DNA from: Microbacterium suaedae
GTDB taxonomy: Bacteria > Actinomycetota > Actinomycetes > Actinomycetales > Microbacteriaceae
Assembly (NCBI RefSeq): GCF_003254645.1
Contig: NZ_PNFD01000002.1
Span: forward strand, 124,001-188,000
Direction of reading: 5' to 3'
DNA length: 64,000 bases
Shown here: positions 27,245-35,951 of the stretch, piece by piece
Numbering within the stretch: the first letter of the stretch is position 1
How the letters are laid out: the number at the start of each line of letters is the position of its first letter
The notes under the pieces: model-generated
The model's input: only the letters and a program-made list of their open reading frames with translations
What the model was told of the DNA's origin: nothing
Database searches by the model: none
Made by a program: the position numbers and the translations under genes

Positions 27245-27601
27245 ATGAAGTCCGTTCATCGCGCGGAGTTCCGCGCACTTCTTGAAGAGCACCGCGAGTC
27301 CGTCATGCGCGCCCGGCGACGAGGCGGGGAAGATCTCGACGAGCTGGCGGAGGCACGCTCGGCCGCGACCGCCGACGACGAGCACGATCCGGAGGGGGCG
27401 ACGCTCTCTGATGAATGGTCGCGGCTGACGGGGATCGACGCGGAGGCTCGCGCTGAACTGCTCGCGATCGATGCAGCCCTCGCTCGTCTGGACGACGACA
27501 CATACGGCATCTGCGTGTCGTGCGGGCGGCGGATCCCCGTGGCGCGCCTGCGCGTGCGGCCCACGGCGACGATGTGCGTCGACTGCGCCGCGGCGCAGTG
27601 A
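27245..27601 (+). CDS. DksA/TraR-like C4 zinc-finger protein
   Basis: A 118-residue protein with a helical, acidic N-terminal half (coiled-coil-like, about residues 5-80) and a C-terminal zinc finger CVSC-(17 residues)-CVDC in the order GICVSCGRRIP and TATMCVDCAA. This is the DksA/TraR fold, whose members bind RNA polymerase through the secondary channel. The family includes short actinobacterial proteins of unknown role. A TACTGT box lies eight bases before the ATG and no ribosome site is seen, so the gene may be leaderless. Confidence 0.85.
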   Translation: MKSVHRAEFRALLEEHRESVMRARRRGGEDLDELAEARSAATADDEHDPEGATLSDEWSRLTGIDAEARAELLAIDAALARLDDDTYGICVSCGRRIPVARLRVRPTATMCVDCAAAQ

Positions 27602-27696
27602 ATCCGTTCTCCACAGATCTCGGGAATCCGCGATATCCATCCACAATCGGGGGTTCCGGCCGGGTGGCGTCGGCCTGACTCGGTCAGGCTTGCGTC

Positions 27697-28155
27697 ATGA
27701 CTCATGACAAGACGCTTGAATTCTTCCGCGGTCGCCCTCTCACCGACGATCGCGAGCTCTCTCGCCTCGTGGCGGCCCTTCTTGACGAGGCGATCACCGA
27801 CCGCGTATGGCTTCTCCTCCTCGACGACGAGATGCGATGGACCGAGGTGGTGATTCCGATCGACGAGCTCCCTGTCGACGCCTCGGAGGTCGTTGCGATG
27901 CCGAGCGGCGGGCCGATCGAGGCGGCTGCGATGCTCGGCTCCCGGGTAGCGGACATCGTGCGACAGACGCCCGTCGCGTCGGTCATCGTGGTGTGGGAGC
28001 GCCCGGGGGCGTCGGGGGCTCGGGCAGACACCCTCGCCTGGGCAGACGCGATGCGCGCCGCCTTCGTCGAGTCGCCGGATGCGCTGCGCGCGCAATTGGT
28101 GTTGACCGATGAAGGTGCGCATCTCCTTGGGGCTCCCGTGCGTCGGGCGGCGTGA
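27697..28155 (+). CDS. Hypothetical cytosolic protein, 152 residues
   Basis: I do not recognise a family. The protein has no signal peptide or membrane segment. It is mostly alpha/beta, with a patch WLLLLDDEMRWTEVVIPID near residues 47-65 and a hydrophobic strand VASVIVVWERPG near 109-120 flanked by acidic residues. A CAGGCT box lies six bases before the ATG, close to the leaderless promoters elsewhere in the window. It follows the zinc-finger gene by about 95 bp and converges with the gene at 28196. Confidence 0.75.
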   Translation: MTHDKTLEFFRGRPLTDDRELSRLVAALLDEAITDRVWLLLLDDEMRWTEVVIPIDELPVDASEVVAMPSGGPIEAAAMLGSRVADIVRQTPVASVIVVWERPGASGARADTLAWADAMRAAFVESPDALRAQLVLTDEGAHLLGAPVRRAA

Positions 28156-28164
28156 GGTGTGTCT

Positions 28165-28194
28165 GGGCCCGCCCGCGGCGAGGTGCGCGGGCCC
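28165..28194. terminator. Short hairpin between convergent genes
   Basis: An 8-bp stem GGGCCCGC / GCGGGCCC with a 14-nt loop lies between the stops at 28155 and 28196. It may serve both strands, but it is weak. Confidence 0.45.
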
Positions 28195-28195
28195 G

Positions 28196-29461
28196 TCAGA
28201 ATCCGGGCTGGACGTAGGCCTCGTAGGTGGCGTCATTCGGAATCTCGAGGAACGAATCGATCGTGAAATCGGCGGTTCCGCCTGCCGGGAGGGTCTCGAT
28301 GACGCCCCATTCAAGCCCGATCGGGTCGCCTCCTGCATCGCGGAAGAGGATGTCGATCTCGACGTAGTTGCGGTCTTCCGGAGTCGTCGACGTCACCTCA
28401 CCCGACAGGGCCGTGGTGAATTCGTCGGCTTCTCGCGTGACATCCCCGATCGAGACCGCGCCGAACTCCGACGCGGGGATCGGGTCGGAACCGTACGTCT
28501 CCGCGACAGCGACGTCGAGCTGAGCGACCTCGTCGATGGCAATGTCGATGAAGTTCGCGGTCGCGAGCGCCGGGCCGTCCGGTGTGACGGTGATGATGTC
28601 GTACTGGGTGTCGAGGATCTGGCCGGCGTCGTCGAGCAGATCGATCGTGACCTCGAGTTCCGGGTAGACGAGCTCGTCGCTGCCGCTTTCGACGAGAACG
28701 GTCGCGTACGTGAGGAAGTCGTCACTCCAGAGGGTCTGCTCGGTCACCTCGACATCGGCCGAAGCCGCCCCAAGGCCGGGCACGCTCTCGGTCGCGCCGT
28801 CCTCGGCGCCGCCTTCGGGGGATCCGAACTCGGGGTTCTCATCGAAGAGCTCGGGATTGTCTTCGATGAATCCGTCGAGGTCGCCCGAGACCGAGGAGAA
28901 GGCGGCGATGATCGAGATCGTCAGGAAGATCATCCCGATGCCGATCAGAGTGCCGATCCCGGAAACGATGAGCGCGGCGATGCTCATTCCCTTGCCCGCT
29001 GCCTTCTTGACGAGCGCGACGATCGCCAGAACGAGCGCGACGACCGTGATGACGACGCCGAGGAACGCCGCGAAGGGGATGAAGCAGAGGAGTGCACCGA
29101 CGATCGCCAGGACGAGAGCCGCGATCGCGAGACCCTTGCCGCTCTTCTGGGGCGCCCCGGGGACAGGGGGAGCGCCGGGAGGCGGGACGGGCGCACCGGG
29201 CGAGCCGTAGGCGGCTCCGCCGTACGGATCAGAGCCTGCCGTGCCGGGGTAGCCGTAGCCGGGCTGCGGGACACCGCTCTGCTCGTACGGCGGGGCCGGC
29301 TGCTCGTAGCCCGGCGTTGCGGGGGCGGCCGGCTGCTGCGGCTCCTGCGCAGGCTGTGGCTCCTGCGGCGGCTGCGGGGCCGCCGACTCAGGACCGGCGG
29401 ATGGCGCAGGCGGAACCGGCGGTTGCGCGTTGGGGTCGTCGGGGTGATTGCTGTCGGACAT
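28196..29461 (-). CDS. DUF4190-containing membrane protein with Pro-rich N-terminus and extracytoplasmic domain
   Basis: A 421-residue protein in three parts. Residues 1 to about 130 are a Pro/Gln/Gly/Tyr-rich cytoplasmic tail with repeats such as PPQEPQPAQEPQQ. About 135-225 is a DUF4190-like membrane domain (GLAIAALVLAIVGALL, then GKGMSIAALIVSG). About 260-421 is a beta-rich domain. The membrane part resembles the product of 26810-27166 and the last part that of 26009-26788, so this gene looks like a fusion of those two. AGGAG precedes ATG 29461. Function unknown; such proteins are common in actinobacterial envelopes. Confidence 0.82.
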   Translation of the reverse strand: MSDSNHPDDPNAQPPVPPAPSAGPESAAPQPPQEPQPAQEPQQPAAPATPGYEQPAPPYEQSGVPQPGYGYPGTAGSDPYGGAAYGSPGAPVPPPGAPPVPGAPQKSGKGLAIAALVLAIVGALLCFIPFAAFLGVVITVVALVLAIVALVKKAAGKGMSIAALIVSGIGTLIGIGMIFLTISIIAAFSSVSGDLDGFIEDNPELFDENPEFGSPEGGAEDGATESVPGLGAASADVEVTEQTLWSDDFLTYATVLVESGSDELVYPELEVTIDLLDDAGQILDTQYDIITVTPDGPALATANFIDIAIDEVAQLDVAVAETYGSDPIPASEFGAVSIGDVTREADEFTTALSGEVTSTTPEDRNYVEIDILFRDAGGDPIGLEWGVIETLPAGGTADFTIDSFLEIPNDATYEAYVQPGF

Positions 29462-29663
29462 GGTGCTCCTGGAGATCGGTCGTACACGTGTCGTATGCCG
29501 GGGGAGCACACCACGCGACCGGGACATGGCCGCGTGGGTTCACGCGCCTCATCAGCGTACCGATCTCCTCGCGCCCTCGTGAGGGGGAGAACTGCCCATG
29601 CGCGGTGCTCCTCAGAGACTCGAGATCCCTCTTGCCGCCTGTGATCGGACGGCATCGATCTGG

Positions 29664-29669
29664 TACCCT
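29664..29669 (+). promoter_or_regulatory. Candidate -10 box (TACCCT) of rpsA
   Basis: TACCCT preceded by TGG lies about 170 bp before the rpsA start. The 29462-29840 region holds this promoter, the start region of the minus-strand gene at 29461, and a long rpsA leader; no other gene is seen there. Confidence 0.45.
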
Positions 29670-29776
29670 TGACTGTCACGCGTGCGCGCGTCGGCGCGGC
29701 GTGCCTGCGGGCGGGCCGTCAAGACTGCCGCGTGATGTTGAAAACCCCATCCAACCGCCTCGGCTCCTCCACAGCT

Positions 29777-29795
29777 GCCGGTGCACGGCACCGGC
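29777..29795 (+). other. Hairpin in the rpsA 5' leader
   Basis: GCCGGTGC pairs perfectly with GCACCGGC around a 3-nt loop, about 45 bp before the rpsA start. The leader is followed by a weak ribosome site (GAAGG far from the ATG). Confidence 0.5.
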
Positions 29796-29840
29796 CGGAT
29801 CCGCAGGCCCGACGTACAACCCCTGAAGGCAAACCACTAC

Positions 29841-31298
29841 ATGACTAACGCAACGACCGCCTCGGCCACCACGCAGGTCGCGATCAACGACATCGGCTCT
29901 GCTGAGGACTTCCTGGCCGCGGTCGAGAAGACTCTCAAGTTCTTCAACGACGGCGACATCATCGACGGCGAGATCGTCAAGATCGACCGCGACGAGGTTC
30001 TGCTCGACGTCGGATACAAGACCGAGGGTGTCATCCCCTCGCGCGAGCTCTCCATCAAGCACGACGTCAATCCTGACGACGTCGTCCAGGTGGGTGACCA
30101 CATCGAGGCCCTGGTTCTCCAGAAGGAGGACAAGGAAGGCCGTCTGATCCTGTCGAAGAAGCGCGCTCAGTACGAGCGTGCCTGGGGCGACGTGGAGCAG
30201 ATCAAGGAGAACGACGGTGTCGTCAAGGGCACGGTCATCGAGGTCGTCAAGGGCGGCCTCATCCTCGACATCGGCCTCCGCGGCTTCCTGCCGGCTTCGC
30301 TCATCGAGCTCCGTCGCGTCCGCGACCTCACGCCGTACCTCGGCCAGGAGCTCGAGGCGAAGATCCTCGAGCTCGACAAGAACCGCAACAACGTGGTCCT
30401 GTCGCGCCGTGCCCTCCTCGAGGAGACGCAGTCGGCCACCCGCGCCCAGTTCCTCAACGGTCTGCACAAGGGCCAGGTCCGCAAGGGCCAGGTCTCGTCG
30501 ATCGTCAACTTCGGTGCCTTCGTCGACCTGGGTGGCGTGGACGGCCTCGTGCACGTCTCCGAGCTCAGCTGGAAGCACATCGACCACGCCAGCGAGGTCG
30601 TCGAGGTGGGCCAGGAGGTCACCGTCGAGGTTCTCGAGGTCGACCTCGACCGCGAGCGCGTCTCGCTGTCGCTCAAGGCGACGCAGGAAGACCCGTGGCA
30701 GGTCTTCGCCCGCACGCACCAGATCGGTCAGATCACGCCCGGCAAGGTCACGAAGCTCGTTCCGTTCGGCGCGTTCGTCCGCGTCGCGGACGGCATCGAG
30801 GGCCTCGTGCACATCTCCGAGCTGTCGCACAAGCACGTCGAGATGGCCGAGCAGGTCGTCTCGGTGGGCGAGGAGCTGTTCGTCCGCGTCATCGACATCG
30901 ACCTGGACCGCCGCCGCATCTCGCTGTCGCTCAAGCAGGCCAACGACATGGTCGACCCGAACGGCACCGAGTTCGACCCGTCGCTCTACGGCATGACGAC
31001 CGAGTACGACGAGAACGGCGAGTACAAGTTCCCCGAGGGCTTCGACCCCGAGACCAACCAGTGGCTCGAGGGCTACGACGAGGCTCGCGAGGCTTGGGAG
31101 CAGGAGTACGCTCAGGCTCAGGCTCGCTGGGAGCAGCACAAGGAGCAGGTCGCCAAGGCCATCGAGGCCGAGGCGAACGCCGAGGAGGCTGCACCGGCTG
31201 GCGCAGCCAGCAGCTTCTCGACGGAGACCGGCGGCGCCGGTGCTCTCGCCGACGACGAGGCTCTCGCGGCGCTCCGCGAGAAGCTCGCCGGCAGCTGA
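29841..31298 (+). CDS. rpsA: 30S ribosomal protein S1
   Basis: A 485-residue actinobacterial-length S1 with four OB-fold S1 repeats: about residues 32-105, 120-190, 205-280 and 290-365. The third and fourth carry the well conserved GAFVDLGGVDGLVHVSELSW and GAFVRVADGIEGLVHISEL motifs. A disordered acidic, Gln/Ala-rich tail follows. It binds mRNA leaders and helps initiation on structured or weakly Shine-Dalgarno-led messages. ATG 29841 is chosen at the conserved MTNAT start. A 170-nt leader with a hairpin suggests regulated translation, as known for S1 in other bacteria. A terminator follows 22 bp after the stop. Confidence 0.96.
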   Translation: MTNATTASATTQVAINDIGSAEDFLAAVEKTLKFFNDGDIIDGEIVKIDRDEVLLDVGYKTEGVIPSRELSIKHDVNPDDVVQVGDHIEALVLQKEDKEGRLILSKKRAQYERAWGDVEQIKENDGVVKGTVIEVVKGGLILDIGLRGFLPASLIELRRVRDLTPYLGQELEAKILELDKNRNNVVLSRRALLEETQSATRAQFLNGLHKGQVRKGQVSSIVNFGAFVDLGGVDGLVHVSELSWKHIDHASEVVEVGQEVTVEVLEVDLDRERVSLSLKATQEDPWQVFARTHQIGQITPGKVTKLVPFGAFVRVADGIEGLVHISELSHKHVEMAEQVVSVGEELFVRVIDIDLDRRRISLSLKQANDMVDPNGTEFDPSLYGMTTEYDENGEYKFPEGFDPETNQWLEGYDEAREAWEQEYAQAQARWEQHKEQVAKAIEAEANAEEAAPAGAASSFSTETGGAGALADDEALAALREKLAGS

Positions 31299-31320
31299 AC
31301 CACGGCTGACTGACAGCAGA

Positions 31321-31352
31321 ACGGGCCGGATCCCCTCGGGGGTCCGGCCCGT
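31321..31352 (+). terminator. Intrinsic terminator after rpsA
   Basis: ACGGGCCGGA pairs with TCCGGCCCGT, extended inwards by TCCCC/GGGGG pairs, and is followed by TCTGTG. Confidence 0.85.
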
Positions 31353-31394
31353 TCTGTGTGCGCCAAGCGACGCGTTGCCGTTGTCGTCGAGAAG

Positions 31395-31447
31395 AGCCGG
31401 ATCCGCGGAACGGAATGCGGGCTCAGGGACGCGCCGCGGATCCGGCT
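31395..31447 (-). terminator. 14-bp inverted repeat after the GH30 gene
   Basis: Bases 31395-31408 and 31434-31447 are perfect reverse complements separated by 25 nt, 18 bp past the GH30 stop on the minus strand. Both arms contain GGATCC. It is probably the terminator of that gene. Confidence 0.6.
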
Positions 31448-31464
31448 CAGGAGAGCGGAAGAGA

Positions 31465-34400
31465 TCAGCCGCAGGCGAAGCCCTCATACGGCGCAACCGA
31501 GATCTCCTGCTGCCGCTCGCCGTCAGTTCGCACCGTAGCGACGATCTCGGCTTCGCCGGCCGCGGTCTCGCTCGTTCGCGTCCGGAAGGCAGCCGAGGCG
31601 CTGTCTCCGGGGGCGACGGTGTCGAACATCTTCTCGCCGAACGCGGTGCGCACCTCGATATCCACAGGAGAGTTGCCGACGTTCGTGGCCGTCACGGTCA
31701 GCACGCTGTTCGAACCGAGGCAGCGGTTCGACGTCGTCGCAGTGATGGCCGGATCCGCTTCGAAGGCCACGCGCACCGTCGACTCGCTCGTTACGGATCC
31801 GTCGGCGGACGTCACCGTGACGCGCCCGATCCAGCTGTTCTCCTCGGACGGCTGCACGACCTCCGCAGTTGCCTCCTCATCCACGGTGAACGCCTGCACG
31901 AACGGGACGGATCCCTTCGGCGCCGTCACCTCGTACGACGTCCCGTCGATGGCGAACCCCGGCACTGTCGCACCGGAGACGCGCAGGTCGGCGAGCGCCG
32001 CCTCCGACGCGGGGGCCGCCACTCGTTCGAACAGCTCGACCTCCGACACGATCATGTGCATGCCCTCGGCCGCGTGCAGGACGAATCGCACACCGGTTGC
32101 CCGCATGGCCGGAAACTCGGCTGTCACGACGGGCGCACCGACGCTCGGTGAATCGACGGCTTGCGGTTCCTCCCAGCCGGGCGCCGGCGTCCACTCGCCG
32201 TTCGTATCACGTAGCTCGACCGTCATCGTCTCGGCCCAGCTTGCGCGCCCGTCGCGCCAGAAGCGCATCGTGGTCTGTTCGAGTTCGCGCGCCTCAAAGG
32301 AATACGTGAGAGTGCTCGTGCTCTCCTGGGCGCTGCCAGACCAGTTCGACCATCCCTTGTCATCGCGGACGCCGTTGAGCGTGCGCTCTGCGGGATAGCC
32401 GGGCTCGGCAAAGCTCGCCTCGACCGCGACGCCGCCGTCTGCGGCGAAGCTGCGCAGTGTGCCCTCGGTGACGATCACCGTGAGACGCGCAGCGAGGTCA
32501 TCGCCATCCGCCCGGGCCGTTCCGGAGACCGTCACCGAACCTGCAGATGCGAGCGCGCTCTCGTCGAATGACGACCAGCTCCACTCGACGGGCACGTCGA
32601 ATGCGTTCTCGGATGCGCCGACGCGGGCCGGGACCTCGGCTGGTGCCGCGATCTTCACAGCGTTGAGGCTCGCGCCCTCCGCCACCGTGACCGAGACGGG
32701 ATCCGTCGCCGTCAGGCCGCCGACATCGACGCGCGCGACGACGGTGAACTGCTGGCCGAACAGGTCGACGGCGGTTCCCGGAACCTCGACGCGGCCCTCG
32801 GAATCCCAAGCAGATGCGTCCGGCATGTCCCAATCGACCTGAACGCTCGCACCCGTGCCCCACGCGTACTGCGAGGGGACGGTGTCGGGGAGAACGGGCG
32901 CGATGCCCGCCGTGGTGCGGGCGGGAATCGTGGCTCCATCGATGGGGGCGAGGTCGCGGGGTGTCCATGCCTGATTCGCGCCGTCGTTCGATCCGTAGAC
33001 GCCGACCGATGCGCCCTCGTCGGTGGATTGCCCGCCGACCTCGAGCGCGAGGGCGAGCGATTCGTTCACGAAGGAGAACGTCTTCCCGTCGGTCGTGTTG
33101 ACTATCCAGCGCGTCTCCGGATCTTCGGAGGCAGTGGCGGGATCCATGTCGCGCAGATCCGTCCCGGCGCTCGTTGCTCCGAGGATCCGTCCGTCGCCGT
33201 TCTCGAAGACGACGCGCTGCGTCGCGCTCCGCTCGCCGACGGCGGCTTCGTGGATCGTCCACTTCTGTGCCGATGCGGTGCTCTCCTCGTCGGCGAGAGT
33301 CGCGATGCTCGTCGCCGCGTTCGTGCCGCCCGCGGTAAGCGCCTTGCCGCTCTGGGCGCCGACGAGCTGGTAGCTGCGGCCGTTCTCGACCGCGGGGGCA
33401 TCGGCGGAGACGCCGGAGATGCCGTCGATGACGAACGTCGTGACCGACTTCGCCGGAACCGTGAGCGTCGCCGAGGCGGATCCGCGATCAACCGCGACGG
33501 GGGTCCCTTCGACGAGGGAGTTGGCGGTCGGTTCGTCAGCCGATGGCGCCTCGGTGGTGACGACGGGCGTCACCGTCGCGCCGTCCGCGATCTCGCCGAA
33601 CCCGGAGAGGTCGAGCGTGACGGAGGCGCCGTCCGTTCCCGTGTTGCGGTGAACGATCGTGGCGCCGGTGCCGTCGCCTCGGACGGCCGCCGTGCTCGAG
33701 GGGTCGTCAACCGCGACGAGGTGATCGCCCTCCTGAATGAACTTCGTGAAGTTGCGGATCGTGTTGAACTTCGAGTTCGTCTCGACGCCGCACGCGTCCA
33801 CGGCTGAGGAGTCGCCGCCTGCGTCGGCGACGCGGCGTGCGGACTTCCACACCGTCTCGCCGTTCTCCTCGTACGGCTCGCAGTCGAGGTCGATGAAGAC
33901 GGAGCCCCAGTTGAGGTTCTCCCCCTGCGGCTGCATGTTGTAGAGGTCTTCGACGGGCTGCCACAGCACCCACGCCGTCGGCTCGAGCTCGCGCAGATCG
34001 TCCATGATCCGTCCCGCGATGCCGAGGCCGTTCTCGATGTTCACGGCATCGTATCCGTCGACCCAGCTTCCTTCGATCTCGCTCATCCACAGCGGGGTGT
34101 CCGCCTGCTTCGCGAGGTCGCGCACGACGAGACGTCCGTCTGTGCCGTAGGTGTGCACGTTCATGCGGCCGACGCTCTCGCGCGTCTCGGTCGGGTAGGC
34201 CGCCCAGTTCGTTGCGAAGATTCCGGGGTTCGTCTCGTCCATCGCCGCGATTTCGGCGTCGGTGTCGGCGCCCTCCAGGGCGTCGGCGAGCGCTCCTACA
34301 ACGTCGACCTGGCGCTCGGGGCCGACGTGCATGCCCTCCTGGCGTCCGCCGACCGGCACGCCGTTCTCGAGCTGCGTGCCCCAGTAGTTCGTGTTCGGCT

Positions 34401-35124
34401 CGTTGAAGGGATCGATCGTCTCGACCTGGATCCCGTGCTCGGCTTCGAGCGACTCCGTGACGTTCACGAGGTACTGTGCGAACGCCGCGTCAGCCTCCGG
34501 CTTCAGCTGCTCGGCGTTCGGGTCGAAGCCGCCCGATACGTAGCCGCTCTCGGTCATGAAGTACGGCGCCGAGTTCGCGAAGGTCTCCCAGTGCGTGATC
34601 CGGTCGTCGGCGACGAGCCGATCGACCCACCAGCGCTGGGTCTCGTCGGCGTCGCTGTCGTAGTGCGCGGGATCAGCCGCGTCGAATGCCTCCAGCACCG
34701 CGTCGCGCTCGGCGTACGTCGTGGCCGCACCGCCGTACCTGCCTGCGGAGCCGTCGGGATCCGCCGCCCACCAGCCTTCGACGGCACCGCCCGCGCGCAG
34801 GTAATCATCGACGTCCGAGGCGCTTCCGCCGCCGATGTTGTACCGAGCGATGTTGAGGTCGAGGCCGTCCTCGCCGAACACGGCTTGGTACAGCTGCTCG
34901 CGCAACTGCTCGGGGTAGTCGCCGGTTGCGTTGGCGAACCAGACGAGGCTCGTGCCCCAGCCCTCGAACTCCTCGCCCGCGTAGCCCGGATTCGGGGTGA
35001 TCGTGACAGAGCGCTCGGCGGCCAGGGCCGTGCTGACCGTCGGCAGAGCGACCAGCCCGCCCGCGACGAGTGCGGCACCCGTCGTGACCGCCGCGGCGCG
35101 TCGGAATGTGTGCGATGTCGGCAT
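31465..35124 (-). CDS. Secreted multidomain GH30 glycosidase, probable endo-beta-1,6-galactanase
   Basis: A 1219-residue exported enzyme. A signal peptide covers residues 1 to about 36 (cleavage near ALA-A). The GH30 catalytic region (about 38-580) has the acid/base E242 in DPFNEPN and likely nucleophile E349 in WMSEIEG. FEGWGTSLVWFANATG near the N-terminus is typical of the beta-1,6-galactanase-like subfamily. A ricin-like carbohydrate-binding module (about 583-720, with AQKWTI and NQAWTP) follows, then two bacterial Ig-like repeats (733-890), a discoidin-like module (893-1034) and Ig-like C-terminal domains. No LPxTG or S-layer anchor is seen. It would cut arabinogalactan-type side chains outside the cell. 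ATG 35124 lies nine bases after AGGGG. Confidence 0.88.
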   Translation of the reverse strand: MPTSHTFRRAAAVTTGAALVAGGLVALPTVSTALAAERSVTITPNPGYAGEEFEGWGTSLVWFANATGDYPEQLREQLYQAVFGEDGLDLNIARYNIGGGSASDVDDYLRAGGAVEGWWAADPDGSAGRYGGAATTYAERDAVLEAFDAADPAHYDSDADETQRWWVDRLVADDRITHWETFANSAPYFMTESGYVSGGFDPNAEQLKPEADAAFAQYLVNVTESLEAEHGIQVETIDPFNEPNTNYWGTQLENGVPVGGRQEGMHVGPERQVDVVGALADALEGADTDAEIAAMDETNPGIFATNWAAYPTETRESVGRMNVHTYGTDGRLVVRDLAKQADTPLWMSEIEGSWVDGYDAVNIENGLGIAGRIMDDLRELEPTAWVLWQPVEDLYNMQPQGENLNWGSVFIDLDCEPYEENGETVWKSARRVADAGGDSSAVDACGVETNSKFNTIRNFTKFIQEGDHLVAVDDPSSTAAVRGDGTGATIVHRNTGTDGASVTLDLSGFGEIADGATVTPVVTTEAPSADEPTANSLVEGTPVAVDRGSASATLTVPAKSVTTFVIDGISGVSADAPAVENGRSYQLVGAQSGKALTAGGTNAATSIATLADEESTASAQKWTIHEAAVGERSATQRVVFENGDGRILGATSAGTDLRDMDPATASEDPETRWIVNTTDGKTFSFVNESLALALEVGGQSTDEGASVGVYGSNDGANQAWTPRDLAPIDGATIPARTTAGIAPVLPDTVPSQYAWGTGASVQVDWDMPDASAWDSEGRVEVPGTAVDLFGQQFTVVARVDVGGLTATDPVSVTVAEGASLNAVKIAAPAEVPARVGASENAFDVPVEWSWSSFDESALASAGSVTVSGTARADGDDLAARLTVIVTEGTLRSFAADGGVAVEASFAEPGYPAERTLNGVRDDKGWSNWSGSAQESTSTLTYSFEARELEQTTMRFWRDGRASWAETMTVELRDTNGEWTPAPGWEEPQAVDSPSVGAPVVTAEFPAMRATGVRFVLHAAEGMHMIVSEVELFERVAAPASEAALADLRVSGATVPGFAIDGTSYEVTAPKGSVPFVQAFTVDEEATAEVVQPSEENSWIGRVTVTSADGSVTSESTVRVAFEADPAITATTSNRCLGSNSVLTVTATNVGNSPVDIEVRTAFGEKMFDTVAPGDSASAAFRTRTSETAAGEAEIVATVRTDGERQQEISVAPYEGFACG

Positions 35125-35183
35125 CGACACCGTCCCCTTTCTTCGTCGAAAGCGTCGCCACGGGAACCGAGGCGACGCGGAAG

Positions 35184-35189
35184 ACACTA
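35184..35189 (-). promoter_or_regulatory. -10 box (TAGTGT) of the GH30 gene
   Basis: Read on the minus strand, TAGTGT lies about 60 bp before the start codon, just downstream of an operator-like palindrome. The whole 35125-35456 stretch holds this promoter, the operator and the promoter of the lipoprotein gene at 35457; I see no further gene in it. Confidence 0.5.
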
Positions 35190-35191
35190 CA

Positions 35192-35205
35192 TGTTTGCGC
35201 AACCA
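35192..35205 (-). promoter_or_regulatory. LacI-type operator in the GH30 promoter
   Basis: TGTTTGCGCAACCA is a 14-bp near-palindrome (two paired mismatches) with centre TTGCGCAA. It sits where the -10/-35 spacer of the GH30 promoter should be, so binding would repress. It differs from both operators of the arabinose island. Confidence 0.55.
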
Positions 35206-35443
35206 TCGCGGAAGGGGTGGGCGGTAGGGGCACGATCGAGTACTTCGCTTCGGCGCTCGAGGTTTGGGACGCGAAGGGGCGCGCCGTTCGTTCGGAGATG
35301 TGCCCGAACGACGGATCCCGACGCGGGGACGAGTCCGTCGAATCGGCAATTCTCCGGCGTTGTGGCTCGGGCGAGGGCAGTCGAGGGCGGGACCGCCCGC
35401 GCGGGGCTGTGGATAACTTTCTTCACCCTCACGCGGATTCCTC

Positions 35444-35449
35444 TACGGT
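35444..35449 (+). promoter_or_regulatory. -10 box (TACGGT) of a leaderless lipoprotein gene
   Basis: TACGGT is followed by seven bases and ATG 35457. Confidence 0.5.
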
Positions 35450-35456
35450 GATCGAC

Positions 35457-35951
35457 ATGCTTCGCCCCACCGCCGTATTCGCCGCTCTGGCGATCGCCCC
35501 CCTCGTCCTCGCCGCGTGCGCGGGGGTGTCTGAACCTGAACCCGAATGGACTGAGGAAGAGGCCTACGCCGCGGCAGAGGAGACGTTTCGGGGGTATTGG
35601 GCGCTGGATTTGCGCGCAGAGAAAAGCGAGGAACGTCCATTCGTTACGGCCGAGTTCTTTCGCGACATCGTAGAACCGGCCTCGAACCTTGGCGAAGAGA
35701 TTGACATTGAGGTTCGAGGAGAATCGCTGATTTCCTCATTCGATTCGTCGGGATTCAGGATCATTGGGGACACAGCAGTTGTCGAAGCGTCGGCTTGTAT
35801 TGACGCTTCTTCCTATGAGGTCAACGTGGGCGGTGAAGGGTGGAAAGCACCGCGGGAGGACCCGACCTACGAAGTTGTGATGCTGTTTGAGTCGGTGGAT
35901 GGCGAGATGCTTGTCGCAGATTTCAATGAGGCGGTGAGTGACTCTTGCTGA
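35457..35951 (+). CDS. Small secreted lipoprotein, unknown function
   Basis: A 164-residue protein with a lipoprotein signal (MLRPTAVFAALAIAPLVLAAC, lipobox LAAC at Cys 21) and an acidic mature domain with a conserved-looking EEAYAAAEETFRGYWAL helix near residues 34-50. I do not recognise a family. Base use differs from its neighbours: codons such as TTT, GAA, GAT, ATT and AAA are frequent between about 35590 and 35940, so local G+C is clearly lower. The next gene starts inside its 3' end (7-bp overlap), suggesting a two-gene unit. Confidence 0.75.
   Translation: MLRPTAVFAALAIAPLVLAACAGVSEPEPEWTEEEAYAAAEETFRGYWALDLRAEKSEERPFVTAEFFRDIVEPASNLGEEIDIEVRGESLISSFDSSGFRIIGDTAVVEASACIDASSYEVNVGGEGWKAPREDPTYEVVMLFESVDGEMLVADFNEAVSDSC

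Noticed and set aside
34805-35451. Open frames upstream of the GH30 gene on both strands
   Set aside because: They overlap the promoter region or are antisense to the GH30 signal peptide, and none has a domain or ribosome site.
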